The notes beneath the pieces were generated by a model that saw only the letters and a list, made by a program, of their open reading frames with translations, did no database searches and was not told where the DNA came from. Positions 8,632-17,256 of a stretch of 64,000 nt of DNA are shown one piece after another. The translations under genes were made by a program, and so were the position numbers. This DNA comes from Sphingopyxis macrogoltabida (lineage in GTDB: Bacteria > Pseudomonadota > Alphaproteobacteria > Sphingomonadales > Sphingomonadaceae): NCBI RefSeq assembly GCF_001307295.1, contig NZ_CP012700.1, forward strand, positions 1,491,001-1,555,000. The letters are read 5' to 3'. Numbering within the stretch: position 1 is the stretch's first letter; every line of letters begins with the position of its first letter.

Positions 8632-9627
8632 TTATGCTGCGCCGCGACTGATTGATCCAGATGTCCGCATCCGCGCCATGCCGCGCGCGAAGCCCCGCTC
8701 GATGGCTCGGCTGGTGGCTTGAGCGCCGGTTGCGCCGCGCCCAACGACGAACCCGCCTGCCGCTGCGATTGCGGACGCAAACTGGTTGGCAAGGGCAGGG
8801 CCGCCGCCGCCGAGTGAAGCGGCGAGCGATGGAATCTGGAGGAAAAAGAAGAAGCCGAGCGCGTAAAAAGCCAGCGCCTTGATCGCTGCCATGCCGATGT
8901 CGTCATTTTCCGAGATGGTGGCGATGATCGTCTCGCCGGTTTGGGTCAGAAACAGTGTCAGCACGAGCGCGAAAACGGTCAGCATCAGATAGTTGATGCA
9001 CGCCCCAAGCCAGGCAAAGAAATAGCCGCGCGTGGACTCGAACAGCAGGGCGGCCACAAAAAGCGGGCCGACAACCGAGAGAAGCCCGAGCGCAAACAAG
9101 CCGAACGCACTGATTACGAAGCCGATGGCCGCGCACAGCAGCGTGGCGATGATGACAATGACCACCAGAAAGCCCGCAAAGACGGCATAGCCGATATCGG
9201 GGAGCGCACCCTGGGTATCCTGATAATTAGCGGCGATCTTGCGCATTGTGTTGGCAGTTTCAAAGCCGGTGCCCGCCAGCTTGTCATAAAAACCGCCAAG
9301 ACCACCAACGTCCGCACCGCCCAACGCGTTTGCGAACTGGCCGGGCAAGCCACCCAGCGCAAACATGCCAATCTGGGTGCCATAGAGCGATGTCACGGCA
9401 AAATAGAGAGCAGCGAGCTGGCAACCGCGATAGGTATATTCGCGGAACGGATATTGCACCGCCCCTCGCATGATCGCGTAGCCCAGCAGAGAAATATAGA
9501 TCACGATCCCGATGCGCAGGGCAGGGCTAACGACCTCGATCACGGCCGCATATTTGCCCACGATGGCCGCCAGCGCATTGTCCAGCGCCTCGAACATTGT
9601 GGTGAATACATGATCGGTGAAATCCAT
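8632..9627 (-). CDS. virB6: VirB6/TrbL-type polytopic channel protein
   Basis: 331 residues with about six hydrophobic segments, including IVIYISLLGYAIM, GFLVVIVIIATLLCAAIGFVISAFGL and FALVLTLFL. VirB6 is the multi-spanning inner-membrane protein through which DNA passes. The Gly/Ala-rich segment near residues 265-300 and the Arg-rich C-terminus (RAIERGFARGMARMR) are typical. The gene follows eexN after 27 bases. Confidence 0.92.
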   Translation of the reverse strand: MDFTDHVFTTMFEALDNALAAIVGKYAAVIEVVSPALRIGIVIYISLLGYAIMRGAVQYPFREYTYRGCQLAALYFAVTSLYGTQIGMFALGGLPGQFANALGGADVGGLGGFYDKLAGTGFETANTMRKIAANYQDTQGALPDIGYAVFAGFLVVIVIIATLLCAAIGFVISAFGLFALGLLSVVGPLFVAALLFESTRGYFFAWLGACINYLMLTVFALVLTLFLTQTGETIIATISENDDIGMAAIKALAFYALGFFFFLQIPSLAASLGGGGPALANQFASAIAAAGGFVVGRGATGAQATSRAIERGFARGMARMRTSGSISRGAA

Positions 9628-9654
9628 ATATCTTCCCGGGTCCCGGTTGACGCT

Positions 9655-9909
9655 TTATCGAGCGATCTGGAGTTGCGACTTGGCGAACGCCGCCGCGCGG
9701 CAATTACCCGTGACCACCGCGGGTTGCGATCCAGCCGACGTATCGCTGGCCGACCATTTGCGGCAGATGGCTTGCATCGCTTCGATCTCCTCGCCGTGGG
9801 CAACATAATATTGCCAAGTCCGCGCTGGCATATCGGCTGGGGGCGCGGGGGATGGGCCGCACCCGGCAATCAACAGCGCGATCGAGACGGTCGCGATCCG
9901 CAATCTCAT
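9655..9909 (-). CDS. eexN: EexN-family entry-exclusion lipoprotein
   Basis: 84 residues with a lipoprotein signal (ALLIAGC, Cys at about 17). The rest has the EexN pattern: W-x-Y-Y-V-A-H-G-E-E near the N-terminus, two further cysteines (AICRKW and GNCRAAA) and a helical C-terminus. EexN proteins limit entry of a second copy of the same conjugative element by acting on the recipient envelope. It lies between virB5 and virB6 with an ATGA overlap with virB5, a usual place for it in VirB operons. Confidence 0.75.
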   Translation of the reverse strand: MRLRIATVSIALLIAGCGPSPAPPADMPARTWQYYVAHGEEIEAMQAICRKWSASDTSAGSQPAVVTGNCRAAAFAKSQLQIAR

Positions 9910-10613
9910 TGCCCCTTGTAATAGCGGCTCGCCGCGTCGAGCTTTTGGGCAAGTGCCGCCTTTCCTGCCGCCGCCCGTTCGCGTTCCTGAGCCTGTTGCT
10001 GCATGGCGATGGCTTGGAGGCGAAGCTGGTCGTTTTGCATCGCCGCAGATTCGAGTTGCAGCCGAACGGTCAGGTCGCCGACTTCCTTGGCCGTGACGGC
10101 GGTCGCCATTCGGGCGCGGAGCTGGTCAAGCCCTTCCGTCCGCGAGGTGACGGCGGCACCTATATTATCGGCAAGCCCCGCGGTGATGCCGATGTTGCGC
10201 GCGTTGAGATCGAAGCCCGCGCGCGACTCTTCGGACCCCGACACCCCGCGCTTTTCAAGAAGGCCACGATAAACCGCATCGGCTTTGGCGCGTGCCGCAC
10301 CGACAACATCGAGATCGCCGCTGCCGAAGCCATGCAGCGCGGCCGGGCTTGTATCGAGTTCACGTAGCGCGTCGCTTTTGAGCTGTGATGCCAGCTGCGG
10401 AATATCGGTCGGCTTATTCAAATCCTGATAGAGTTTCTGCGCTTCGGAAATCTGCTGTTTGCCCTGCGCCGCAATCTGGATTGCCTGCCGCACCGCGTTG
10501 ACTTGCTGCACCAGACTGGCGCTGTCATGAACCGGCATGCCCTGTGCAATGGCAGGGAGGGGAACCGCTATCAGCAGTCCCGCACCGAGTAGCTTGGTCA
10601 TCGTTTTCATCAT
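9906..10613 (-). CDS. virB5: VirB5-type minor pilus protein
   Basis: 235 residues with a signal peptide ending near PAIAQG (about residue 24), then a largely helical, Gln- and Ala-rich body (VNAVRQAIQIAAQGKQQISEAQKLYQDLN; LRLQAIAMQQQAQERERAAAGK). This is the pattern of VirB5, which sits at the T-pilus tip and helps recipient contact. The gene lies between virB4 and eexN. Confidence 0.88.
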   Translation of the reverse strand: MMKTMTKLLGAGLLIAVPLPAIAQGMPVHDSASLVQQVNAVRQAIQIAAQGKQQISEAQKLYQDLNKPTDIPQLASQLKSDALRELDTSPAALHGFGSGDLDVVGAARAKADAVYRGLLEKRGVSGSEESRAGFDLNARNIGITAGLADNIGAAVTSRTEGLDQLRARMATAVTAKEVGDLTVRLQLESAAMQNDQLRLQAIAMQQQAQERERAAAGKAALAQKLDAASRYYKGQ

Positions 10614-10631
10614 ATTGCCTTTCCTTGCAGT

Positions 10632-13058
10632 TCAGCTTGGGCGTCTCCGTTGATGGAAGAGGGGTAGCCAGAGCACCGGGTCGTTCCCCACCTCGGCGAT
10701 GAGTTCGTCGGCAACAGCGTTGGTTTCGGCGCGGCCCGACAGCACAGCCAGCGCGTCGTCCAGACCGCTCAGATCGAGTTCGACCACCACGCTGTCATGG
10801 CCCTGCTTCATCAGAAACTTGTGGCTTTCCGGGGCTAGGTCGTCGCGCACCAGTTGGAACTCGGCTTCGGACAGTGCGAAGCCTTCGACATAATCACGCC
10901 GCGCGCCGAACGGATTCGGGAGCATGATCTTGGTGGCGACCTGTTCCAGAATCGAATGGCTGATATCGCTCTTGAGCGCATCGGCAGGCGATTGCGTGGC
11001 GAAGACCAACAGGGCGTTTCGTTTGCGGTAGGTTTTGAGGCCGTCCTGAGCGAAGCGCCGGAAGGCTTCATCGCCGAGCGCCTTCCAGAATTCGTCGATG
11101 CAGATAATCATCCGCTTGCCGTTGAGGAGTTGGTCGATCCGATGGAACAGATACAACATGACCGGCGTGCGGATGTCGGCGTTGTCGAGGAAATCGGTCA
11201 TGTCGAACCCGATGAATTGGGCGCCGAGCGTCATCCTGTCGGCAGGATTATCGAACACCCAGCCAAGCGAACCTTCCGACGTCCATTTTTCAAGACGCGC
11301 GCCGACGCCGCTGATATCCTTCATGCCGAGCATCGAGCGGAGCGCACTGAGTGAGCGGTCTTCGCTGGGAAGTTTCATCACGGCATTGATGCCGTCTTCA
11401 ATCCGCCGTTCTTCCTGAACCGAGACGGGCAGGCCATCGGCACGAACGAGCTGGCGAATAAAAATGGACAGAAAGCTCTTGTCCCCGGGTGTGTCGCAAA
11501 GGGCTTTCAGCGGTGAGAAACCGGTGGCGACGCCGTTGCGCAAAGCCAGATATGTCCCGCCGCTGGCCTGGACAAAGATCTGCGCGCCGCGATCTTTGTC
11601 GATAAAGATCTGACGTGCGCCGGTCTTTTCAGCCTGTGCCATCAGGAAGTTGAGCAGCACCGTCTTGCCGCCGCCCGATGGGCCGATAATCAGCGTGTGT
11701 CCCAGATCGCCCTTGTGGAAATTGAAGAAATACGGGCTGCGCGCATTGGTCTTGAGCAGCGCCACTGCATCGCCCCAATGGTTGCCGCTGGCGAGGCCGG
11801 CGGGGAAGGTATGGAAGGGTGAGAAGGCTGCGAAATTGAGCGAAGTGATCGGCGCGGGCCGTGCGCGCCATGCGAAATTTCCGACGAGCTGGGACCAGTA
11901 AGCCGCTTCGAGTGCAGCCCCTTCGCGCGCTGCGACCATCCCCGTATCGGCAAGCGCGGCCCGGGCGACCGCCATTTGGTCGCGGAGCACCTTCATCGAA
12001 CTCGCATAGACCGCGAGGGTGAAATGATGGTCGCCCAGCACGAACCGGTTCGACATCAGGTCATCGCCGGCATCGATCAGCGCATCGGCCTGGCTGACGG
12101 CGCGGTCGCCCGCATTTGCCATCTGAGTCATGCGCAGCCGGAATTTCTCAGTGGCCGCAGCCCTTCCAAGGAAGGTGAAAGATTGTGTCAGCACGAAGCC
12201 AAAATCCACCGACAGCAAAGCCTCTAACTGGCGCGGGGTTGTCTGTGCTGGATATTCGCGGATACCAAAGATACCGCCAAAGACCGACGTCTCGGCGCCG
12301 CGAATTTCTATGGTTTCGGCGCCGAAGATCGTGCGGGCGCGATATAACGCACCACCCAGATGACCGCGCACAACGGGGACGCGGGCAGGGCGTCCGGTCA
12401 TCACCATATCGGCGACTTCCATCGTTTCGGAAAACATCAAACCGCGATGCTCATAGATCGCGCAGCGGCGCGGTTCGCAGCGCACCATGAGCTTTTCAAA
12501 ATCACGGGCCTTGTCGTCGAGAAGCTCGATCAGGGACTCGTCGATCTCCAGCCCCAGCGACGCGCCGCGCCTAGCATTGCCTGAGACCTTGCGCTTGAGA
12601 ACCTGGATGAGTTTGTCGCCGCCGGTGGCGGCGGGACGGATCACAAGCGTCGCAAAGAAGCGGTTGATGAACATTCGTTCCCGGTTGATCCGCCCAAAAT
12701 AGGCACGGTTGAGATCGGCAGCGAAGCCCGATTTGAACGCCCCACCAGGATACTGATCGACCCGCATCCTGATCAGATGCGTCCAGATCGACAGCCTTTC
12801 ATCATGCAGGTTGCGGAGCATGCCGTTCAGCTTGGTGTGCCAATCGTTCAGGTCGCGCACGTCGGCCGTCTCGAACGCACGGCCTTGCAGCTCGAAGGTC
12901 AGCATGATGTCACCGGAATCGAGTGCCACCATCTCTTCATTCACATGACGCGAATAGGGCAGGAACTTTTCGGGCGTCGCCTCGCGCCGCGCGACTTTGA
13001 GTGGCACGGCGTTGGGTCGCATGGCATCGGGTGCAGGCCCCTTAGGCATAGCGGGCAA
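10632..13058 (-). CDS. virB4: VirB4 ATPase of the conjugation machinery
   Basis: Up to 808 residues; the largest T4SS ATPase, which energises pilus biogenesis and transfer. Walker A is GPSGGGKTVLLNF (about residue 459 onward); Walker B is MIICIDEFWKAL (about 650). The downstream FATQSPADAL and the N-terminal CagE/TrbE/VirB domain (GHLGGALYRARTIF, LRMTQMANAGDRAVSQADAL) are clear. The start could be ATG 13058, 13049 or 13022; the first two overlap virB3. Full length, no damage seen. Confidence 0.95.
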   Translation of the reverse strand: MPAMPKGPAPDAMRPNAVPLKVARREATPEKFLPYSRHVNEEMVALDSGDIMLTFELQGRAFETADVRDLNDWHTKLNGMLRNLHDERLSIWTHLIRMRVDQYPGGAFKSGFAADLNRAYFGRINRERMFINRFFATLVIRPAATGGDKLIQVLKRKVSGNARRGASLGLEIDESLIELLDDKARDFEKLMVRCEPRRCAIYEHRGLMFSETMEVADMVMTGRPARVPVVRGHLGGALYRARTIFGAETIEIRGAETSVFGGIFGIREYPAQTTPRQLEALLSVDFGFVLTQSFTFLGRAAATEKFRLRMTQMANAGDRAVSQADALIDAGDDLMSNRFVLGDHHFTLAVYASSMKVLRDQMAVARAALADTGMVAAREGAALEAAYWSQLVGNFAWRARPAPITSLNFAAFSPFHTFPAGLASGNHWGDAVALLKTNARSPYFFNFHKGDLGHTLIIGPSGGGKTVLLNFLMAQAEKTGARQIFIDKDRGAQIFVQASGGTYLALRNGVATGFSPLKALCDTPGDKSFLSIFIRQLVRADGLPVSVQEERRIEDGINAVMKLPSEDRSLSALRSMLGMKDISGVGARLEKWTSEGSLGWVFDNPADRMTLGAQFIGFDMTDFLDNADIRTPVMLYLFHRIDQLLNGKRMIICIDEFWKALGDEAFRRFAQDGLKTYRKRNALLVFATQSPADALKSDISHSILEQVATKIMLPNPFGARRDYVEGFALSEAEFQLVRDDLAPESHKFLMKQGHDSVVVELDLSGLDDALAVLSGRAETNAVADELIAEVGNDPVLWLPLFHQRRRPS

Positions 13059-13386
13059 AACCCTTGCGGCGCATGCCCGTCAGCTTGAGCGGCGAGTAGC
13101 TGCTTCCGGCCCAGAACGCCCGGTTGCGGTTGCCCGCTTTGGTCCGGCCCCAAAGGAACAGAAGCCGGAACGCATTGACGTCGTGGCGCACAACCAGCCG
13201 CGAAATCGAATAGCCGAATATGGCGACCAATGCGGCGTAAACCGGACTGTTGGTTCCGATCAGGACCGACGCGCTGGAAATGAGCAGCAGCACCGCCGCC
13301 TCGATCGGGATTCCAGCCCAAAGTGCAGGGCGGGTCACGGCGAGGAACAGCGGGTCCTTGGTCATGATTTCGGTGTCGGCGTTCAC
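13042..13386 (-). CDS. virB3: VirB3-type inner-membrane protein
   Basis: 114 residues with two hydrophobic helices (AGIPIEAAVLLLISSASVLIG and YAALVAIFGYSISRLVV). The typical VirB3 opening is present (DPLFLAVTRPALWAGIP), as is the DVNAFRLLFLW segment. VirB3 works with VirB4 in the inner membrane. It follows virB2 after 5 bases and overlaps virB4. Confidence 0.92.
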   Translation of the reverse strand: MNADTEIMTKDPLFLAVTRPALWAGIPIEAAVLLLISSASVLIGTNSPVYAALVAIFGYSISRLVVRHDVNAFRLLFLWGRTKAGNRNRAFWAGSSYSPLKLTGMRRKGFARYA

Positions 13387-13391
13387 GCGCG

Positions 13392-13757
13392 TCAGCCCGC
13401 AATGATGCCGACAATGGAATCAGCCGAAAAGACAATGGCGATGCCGATGATAACGGTCACGAGGATCGTTGTGGAGGCCCGACCCGTGAACCAGAGCAGG
13501 CCGGTGACGATCACCGCGATGACCGCAAGCGTGCGCAGTAGTGTCGACGACAGCAGGCCGCGAACTTTGGTGGCGAAGCTCTCCAGATTCTGTGCGGAGG
13601 CGGGATCAGGGTTGAGCGCGGAAACCCCTAGCACCAGCGCGAGCGCGACGCTCCAAAGCAGCACGTTCTGCCGCGACTGCGGTATGCCCTCGAACCAAAG
13701 CGTCAGTCGGGACCGAACACCTGCGGTTCTTCGCACAAAGTATTTTAATCCCGCCAT
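13392..13757 (-). CDS. virB2: VirB2/TrbC-type major pilin
   Basis: 121 residues with a long leader ending near ALNPDPASAQ (about residue 56), then a short mature part with two hydrophobic helices (TLAVIAVIVTGLLWFTG and ILVTVIIGIAIVFSADSIVGII). This layout is diagnostic of TrbC/VirB2 pilins, the subunit of the conjugative pilus. The start overlaps virB1 by 13 bases. Confidence 0.9.
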   Translation of the reverse strand: MAGLKYFVRRTAGVRSRLTLWFEGIPQSRQNVLLWSVALALVLGVSALNPDPASAQNLESFATKVRGLLSSTLLRTLAVIAVIVTGLLWFTGRASTTILVTVIIGIAIVFSADSIVGIIAG

Positions 13758-14527
13758 ACGCTCCTGCTTTCTATCGTTTCAGATCGGTTGGACCTTTGCC
13801 GGTCATGAGCGGCGCGCTCGAATAGGTTCCACGCAGGTGGCGCGCTGCGGCGCGCGATAGGCCGCAACGTAGAACCAAAATTCTCCGGGATGAGTTGGAC
13901 GCGCGGGTCGAGAGGCATCGTCGGCGCCGTCAGCGCTTCCATCGCCACTAGGTCGACAAAGCCCGCATTTCTGACAACCTTTGCGACATAACCGTTGCGA
14001 AATCCCCTGGACGAGCTTCCGGTGTTGTAAAGCGAGAGTGCGATGCGAAGCGCGGTTTGCGGATCGCGTCCGACAATTGCCCCATTATAATTTTGGGTGA
14101 GTACTCTGCCGAGCGCCTCGATATTTTTGCAGGGGTCAAACACTGTCTCCCAGGTCAGGCCAAGCCAGCGCATGTTGCGTGAGTTGATTTGGCCGAGACC
14201 GAGATCGACCGAATAGCCGGCAGCGATGTAGCGTTGTGCAGTCGCGGCGGCGCTTGCGGCGTCGAGCTGCGGCGGAGGTTGTTTCCCGCCATTCACGTTT
14301 AGCGCGAAGGGCCGCCCGTGGCTTTCGGTCTGCACGATTGCCGCGACGGTCTGCGGCGCGACATTGGGCGCACATTGCGACGCTAAGGCGGCAATCATGG
14401 CGCCGGATATGGTCACCGCTGTATACCTACAAATGCGTTGCGGAACGGTGCGTAGATTTCGGCTTCGTGATCGGTCGACCGCGCGAGAATGAAAGTTGAT
14501 GTCGGATGTCCGAGATCTGAAACGCAA
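13745..14527 (-). CDS. virB1: VirB1-type lytic transglycosylase
   Basis: The open frame has 260 residues; the domain begins near residue 44. The lysozyme-like SLT fold is shown by VAAIVQTESHGRPFALNVNG (catalytic Glu in TESHG), VDLGLGQINSRNMRWLGL and ALSLYNTGSSSRGFRNGYV. It opens the peptidoglycan for the secretion channel. First gene of the T4SS operon. The start is uncertain: GTG 14416 or ATG 14398 would give a hydrophobic leader (MIAALASQCAPN), whereas the Arg-rich stretch from 14527 is unusual. None has a strong ribosome site. Confidence 0.85.
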   Translation of the reverse strand: MRFRSRTSDINFHSRAVDRSRSRNLRTVPQRICRYTAVTISGAMIAALASQCAPNVAPQTVAAIVQTESHGRPFALNVNGGKQPPPQLDAASAAATAQRYIAAGYSVDLGLGQINSRNMRWLGLTWETVFDPCKNIEALGRVLTQNYNGAIVGRDPQTALRIALSLYNTGSSSRGFRNGYVAKVVRNAGFVDLVAMEALTAPTMPLDPRVQLIPENFGSTLRPIARRSAPPAWNLFERAAHDRQRSNRSETIESRSVWRD

Positions 14528-14833
14528 ATATGATGGTACGAAGTCATATGCGCACTGATCTGGAATTGCGCGCGAAGTGAAAATCCCGGAAAAGGGGTAT
14601 GTACCTTTCAGCTTTTTGCGGAGCGGGAGCTTTTCAACAAAGGTAGATTTCAGGGAGAATCTGAGCTATAATCAATTAGTTGAACATATAAGATTCATAC
14701 AGGTATTCAGTTTTTCCCCGCAATTATTGCCGACCGACGCCATGAGAAGCATCGCAAAGCATTAAATCAGTGAAGGACGATCAACGACAACGGGACCGCG
14801 AGAGAGGTCCGTCAGCGATCCGAAGATAAGCTG
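14528..14833. promoter_or_regulatory. Divergent promoter region between virB1 and the LuxR gene
   Basis: About 300 bases, clearly richer in A+T than the surroundings. A TATAAT hexamer at 14667-14672 reads toward the LuxR gene, without a good -35 box. A small hairpin in the leader pairs GGACC (14793-14797) with GGTCC (14806-14810). No convincing lux-box palindrome was found. An open frame at 14577-14765 shows no family features and is not called. Confidence 0.4.
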
Positions 14834-15577
14834 ATGACGATCAAGATGACGACCCAAGAGATGCTGCGCGAGATTAAGTCTGCGCCTGAGGCCGGGCAGT
14901 TGGCAGCAGCACTTGGAACTATCTGCACGCAGATGGGATTCAAATACTTCGCTCTCACGCACCATGTGGAGGTGGCACGAGGCGCCGCCAACGTCGTCCG
15001 AATCCACAATTATCCGTCACAATGGGTCGCCTACCATGACCGCAACGCTCTCGGCACATCCGACCCCGTTCACCGGGCAAGCCATATGTCGTGCGCTGGT
15101 TTTTTGTGGTCTGAAATGGAGACGATGATCCCACTAAGTTCGGAGGACCGGCGAGTCCTCGCACTTAGCCGTGAGTATGGAGTCGGCGATGGCTTTACCG
15201 TGCCGGCAAATGTTCCTGGAGAGCCAAGCGGATCATGTTCCTTCGCAAGCGTCGCGGAGATCCCGGTCGATGAGGCGACGCTGCCGTTAGCGCAACTCGT
15301 CGGCATCTTCGCGTTTGAGCGCGCGCGTAGTTGCTCGGGAATCCGGACGTTTGAGAAAAGTCCGCCAAGACTAACTGACCGCCAACGAGATTGCTTGCTT
15401 TGGGTCGGTCGTGGCAAGAGCGACTGGGAGACCGGTCGAATACTGGGGATTACGGAGGATACCGTTGATCGTCATCTCACCAATGCGCGAGAGCGATACG
15501 AGGTGCCGAAACGCACGATGCTACTCGTTCGTGCCCTGTTCGATGGTACGCTTAGTTTCTCAGATATCCTGCCCTAG
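14834..15577 (+). CDS. LuxR-family regulator with autoinducer-binding domain
   Basis: 247 residues. The N-terminal two-thirds resemble the acyl-homoserine-lactone-binding domain (GFKYFALTHHVEV; NYPSQWVAYHDRNALGTSDPVH; FLWSE; GVGDGFTVPANVPGEPSGSCSFAS). The C-terminus is a GerE/LuxR helix-turn-helix (LTDRQRDCLLWVGRGKSDWETGRILGITEDTV). The W-x-x-Y-x-x-x-x-x-x-x-x-x-D pattern of the ligand pocket is present. No luxI synthase gene is nearby, so it is a LuxR solo in this window. Its position divergent from virB1 suggests control of conjugation, as TraR does in Agrobacterium; that is inference. Confidence 0.88.
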   Translation: MTIKMTTQEMLREIKSAPEAGQLAAALGTICTQMGFKYFALTHHVEVARGAANVVRIHNYPSQWVAYHDRNALGTSDPVHRASHMSCAGFLWSEMETMIPLSSEDRRVLALSREYGVGDGFTVPANVPGEPSGSCSFASVAEIPVDEATLPLAQLVGIFAFERARSCSGIRTFEKSPPRLTDRQRDCLLWVGRGKSDWETGRILGITEDTVDRHLTNARERYEVPKRTMLLVRALFDGTLSFSDILP

Positions 15578-15674
15578 CGGGACCTTTATTCTAATGTAAC
15601 CGTGGTGTGAAGGCCGCCTTGCGGGACGGCGTTCTGGCCTGCTGCCGGTTTGGTGGACACCGAGATAAGTTCAT

Positions 15675-16535
15675 TCAGGCTACCCCAGCTTCACGTTCGA
15701 AGTCGATAGGACTGAGGTAACCCAAGGTCGAGTGACGCCGGGTCGGGTTGTAGAAGCATTCGATATAATCGAACACGTCGGCCTTCGCCTGCGCCCTCGT
15801 GCGGTAGATCTTCTTCCCGATCCGCTCGGTCTTGAGCGAGGAGAAGAAGCTCTCCATGGCGGCATTATCCCATACATTGCCGGACCGGCTCATTGAGCAG
15901 GTGACCCCATTGTCGGCCATGAGCCGCTGGAACTGCTCGCTGGTATACTGGCTGCCCTGATCCGAGTGATGCAGGAGAGCATCGGGCTTGCCGCGCCGCC
16001 AGATCGCCATGATCAGCGCATCGGTGACGAGCTGGGCTGTCATGTTGGGAGTCATCGACCATCCGACCACCCGGCGCGAGAACAGGTCGATCACCGCAGC
16101 AACATAGAGCCATCCCTCGGCCGTCCAGATATAGGTGAAGTCGGCCACCCACTTCTGGTTCGGCCTGTCTGCCGTGAACTGGCGATCGAGCACGTTGCCG
16201 GCGATGACCGAACGATCGCCGTGATCCTTGGGAAGCCCGCGTCGCCGCGGCCTCGCTCGCAGACCCTGCGCCCGCATGAGCCGTTCGATCCGGTGCAGGC
16301 CGCAGGACACCCCATCGGCCAGCAGGTCGTGCCAGACACGGCGCGCGCCATAAGTGCGATAACTTCCTACATGGCTGGCACGGACCTTCGCACCGATCAC
16401 CTCGTCGTCGCGGGCACGCTGCGACGGCGGGCGGATCAGCCAGGCATGGAAGCCGCTTCGCGAGACACCGAGCGCCCCGCACATCCATGCCACCGGCCAG
16501 ATCCCTCGGTGCTTCGCGATGAACTGGAACTTCAT
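15675..16535 (-). CDS. IS3-family transposase OrfB (DDE integrase domain)
   Basis: About 286 residues from ATG 16535. HTH_21 segment near the N-terminus (GVSRSGFHAWLIRPPSQRARDD), then the rve integrase core with DDE signatures: WVADFTYIW (first Asp), HHSDQGSQYTS (second Asp) and DNAAMESFFSSLKTE (Glu), ending in YNPTRRHSTLGYLSP. The open frame continues upstream to 16700 through orfA in the -1 frame, so a fused OrfAB can be made by frameshifting at the A7G run (16564-16571). Confidence 0.93.
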   Translation of the reverse strand: MKFQFIAKHRGIWPVAWMCGALGVSRSGFHAWLIRPPSQRARDDEVIGAKVRASHVGSYRTYGARRVWHDLLADGVSCGLHRIERLMRAQGLRARPRRRGLPKDHGDRSVIAGNVLDRQFTADRPNQKWVADFTYIWTAEGWLYVAAVIDLFSRRVVGWSMTPNMTAQLVTDALIMAIWRRGKPDALLHHSDQGSQYTSEQFQRLMADNGVTCSMSRSGNVWDNAAMESFFSSLKTERIGKKIYRTRAQAKADVFDYIECFYNPTRRHSTLGYLSPIDFEREAGVA

Positions 16536-16822
16536 ATCGAGTCCCTCGCGAAGTAGGCGGCGGCTTTTTTTAGGATGTCGCGCTCCGCCTTCAACTTGGC
16601 CAGCTCGCGCCGCAGGCGATCGATCTCCATCTGCTCCGGCTTCATCTGACCGTGACCGGGAAAGGCATGACCCGGATCGGCGGCAAGCTCCCGGACCCAT
16701 TTACGCAGCACGTTCGCATGCACATCCAGATCGCGCGACGCCTGCGCGATCGTCACCCCGCGTTCGCGGACCATCCTCACCGCCTCAAGCTTGAACTCGC
16801 GGCTGAACTTCCTTCTTTGCAT
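16532..16822 (-). CDS. IS3-family OrfA (HTH_Tnp_1)
   Basis: 96 residues: helix-turn-helix (RRKFSREFKLEAVRMVRERG...IAQASRDLDVHANVLRKWVRE, about residues 3-45) followed by a leucine-zipper-like segment (IDRLRRELAKLKAERDILKKAAAYF, about 68-92). It provides end binding and multimerisation. The A7G run near the end of the gene is the standard slippery site for making the OrfAB transposase. Confidence 0.93.
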   Translation of the reverse strand: MQRRKFSREFKLEAVRMVRERGVTIAQASRDLDVHANVLRKWVRELAADPGHAFPGHGQMKPEQMEIDRLRRELAKLKAERDILKKAAAYFARDSI

Positions 16823-16922
16823 TGTGGACCTCCGATAGGTGGAAACACCCTATCTCGGTGTCCACCAAACCGGCAGCAGGCCATTCCGGGGTGCTGATAG
16901 CCGCTCTTTGCGAGGAGCGGTG

Positions 16923-17256
16923 ATGAGCGAGGATATCGGAGCGGCGGGAGCGAGTGCTCTTGTGACTGGTCATATGAGTGATCGTATGAGCAGTCGGATC
17001 GCGGTCGTTGGCGGCCGTCGCCGTTGGTCGGTGGATCAGAAGCTGTCGATCCTGCGCGAGGCATTTGGCCCCGACGGCTCGGTCTCGGCGACATGCCAGC
17101 GGCACGCGGTCGGCAGCGGGCTGCTCTATACGTGGCGCCGACAGGCCCTGGCTGGCGGTCTGACGGGAGCGAAGCGCACGCCGGCACCCTCGTTCGCCGA
17201 GGTGGAGGTGTCCGTTCCGGCCCCGGCGACGGCAGGCAGCGGCCAGATCGGGATCG
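16923..17256 (+). pseudogene. IS66-family tnpA, 3'-truncated
   Basis: From ATG 16923 the product reads MSEDIGAAGAS... then RRRWSVDQKLSILREAFGPDGSVSATCQRH..GSGLLYTWRRQALAG, the helix-turn-helix region of IS66 TnpA (IS66 Orf1). The family sequence continues to SFAEVEVSVPA...GQIGID and breaks near 17256. IS66 tnpB and tnpC are absent, so it cannot function alone. Confidence 0.8.

Larger units (their letters stand above)
15635..16883 (-). mobile_element. IS3-family insertion sequence, complete (1,249 bp)
   Basis: Near-perfect terminal inverted repeats of 33 bases: TGGCCTGCTGCCGGTTTGGT begins the left end (15635) and its reverse complement ends the right (16883), with matches continuing to 15667 and 16851. 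A 3-base target duplication TTC flanks it (15632-15634 and 16884-16886). It carries orfA and orfB in the usual overlapping arrangement. Intact ends and reading frames suggest a recent, possibly active copy. It landed in the leader of an IS66 fragment. Confidence 0.93.
15596..17256 (+). mobile_element. IS66-family fragment with duplicated target, carrying a nested IS3 element
   Basis: The left end starts GTAACC, close to the GTAA start of IS66 ends. After about 75 bases of leader (interrupted by the IS3 element) it carries the tnpA gene. The fragment stops at 17256 inside tnpA without a right inverted repeat. The 8-base sequence ATTCTAAT, plus a shared G, occurs just before it (15588-15595) and just after it (17257-17264); IS66 elements make 8-base duplications. 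A one-ended transposition event would explain this; a deletion ending exactly at the duplication is the alternative. Confidence 0.6.

Noticed and set aside
14577..14765. Short plus-strand frame upstream of the LuxR gene
   Set aside because: No ribosome site, no family pattern, lies in the divergent promoter region and has unlike codon use.
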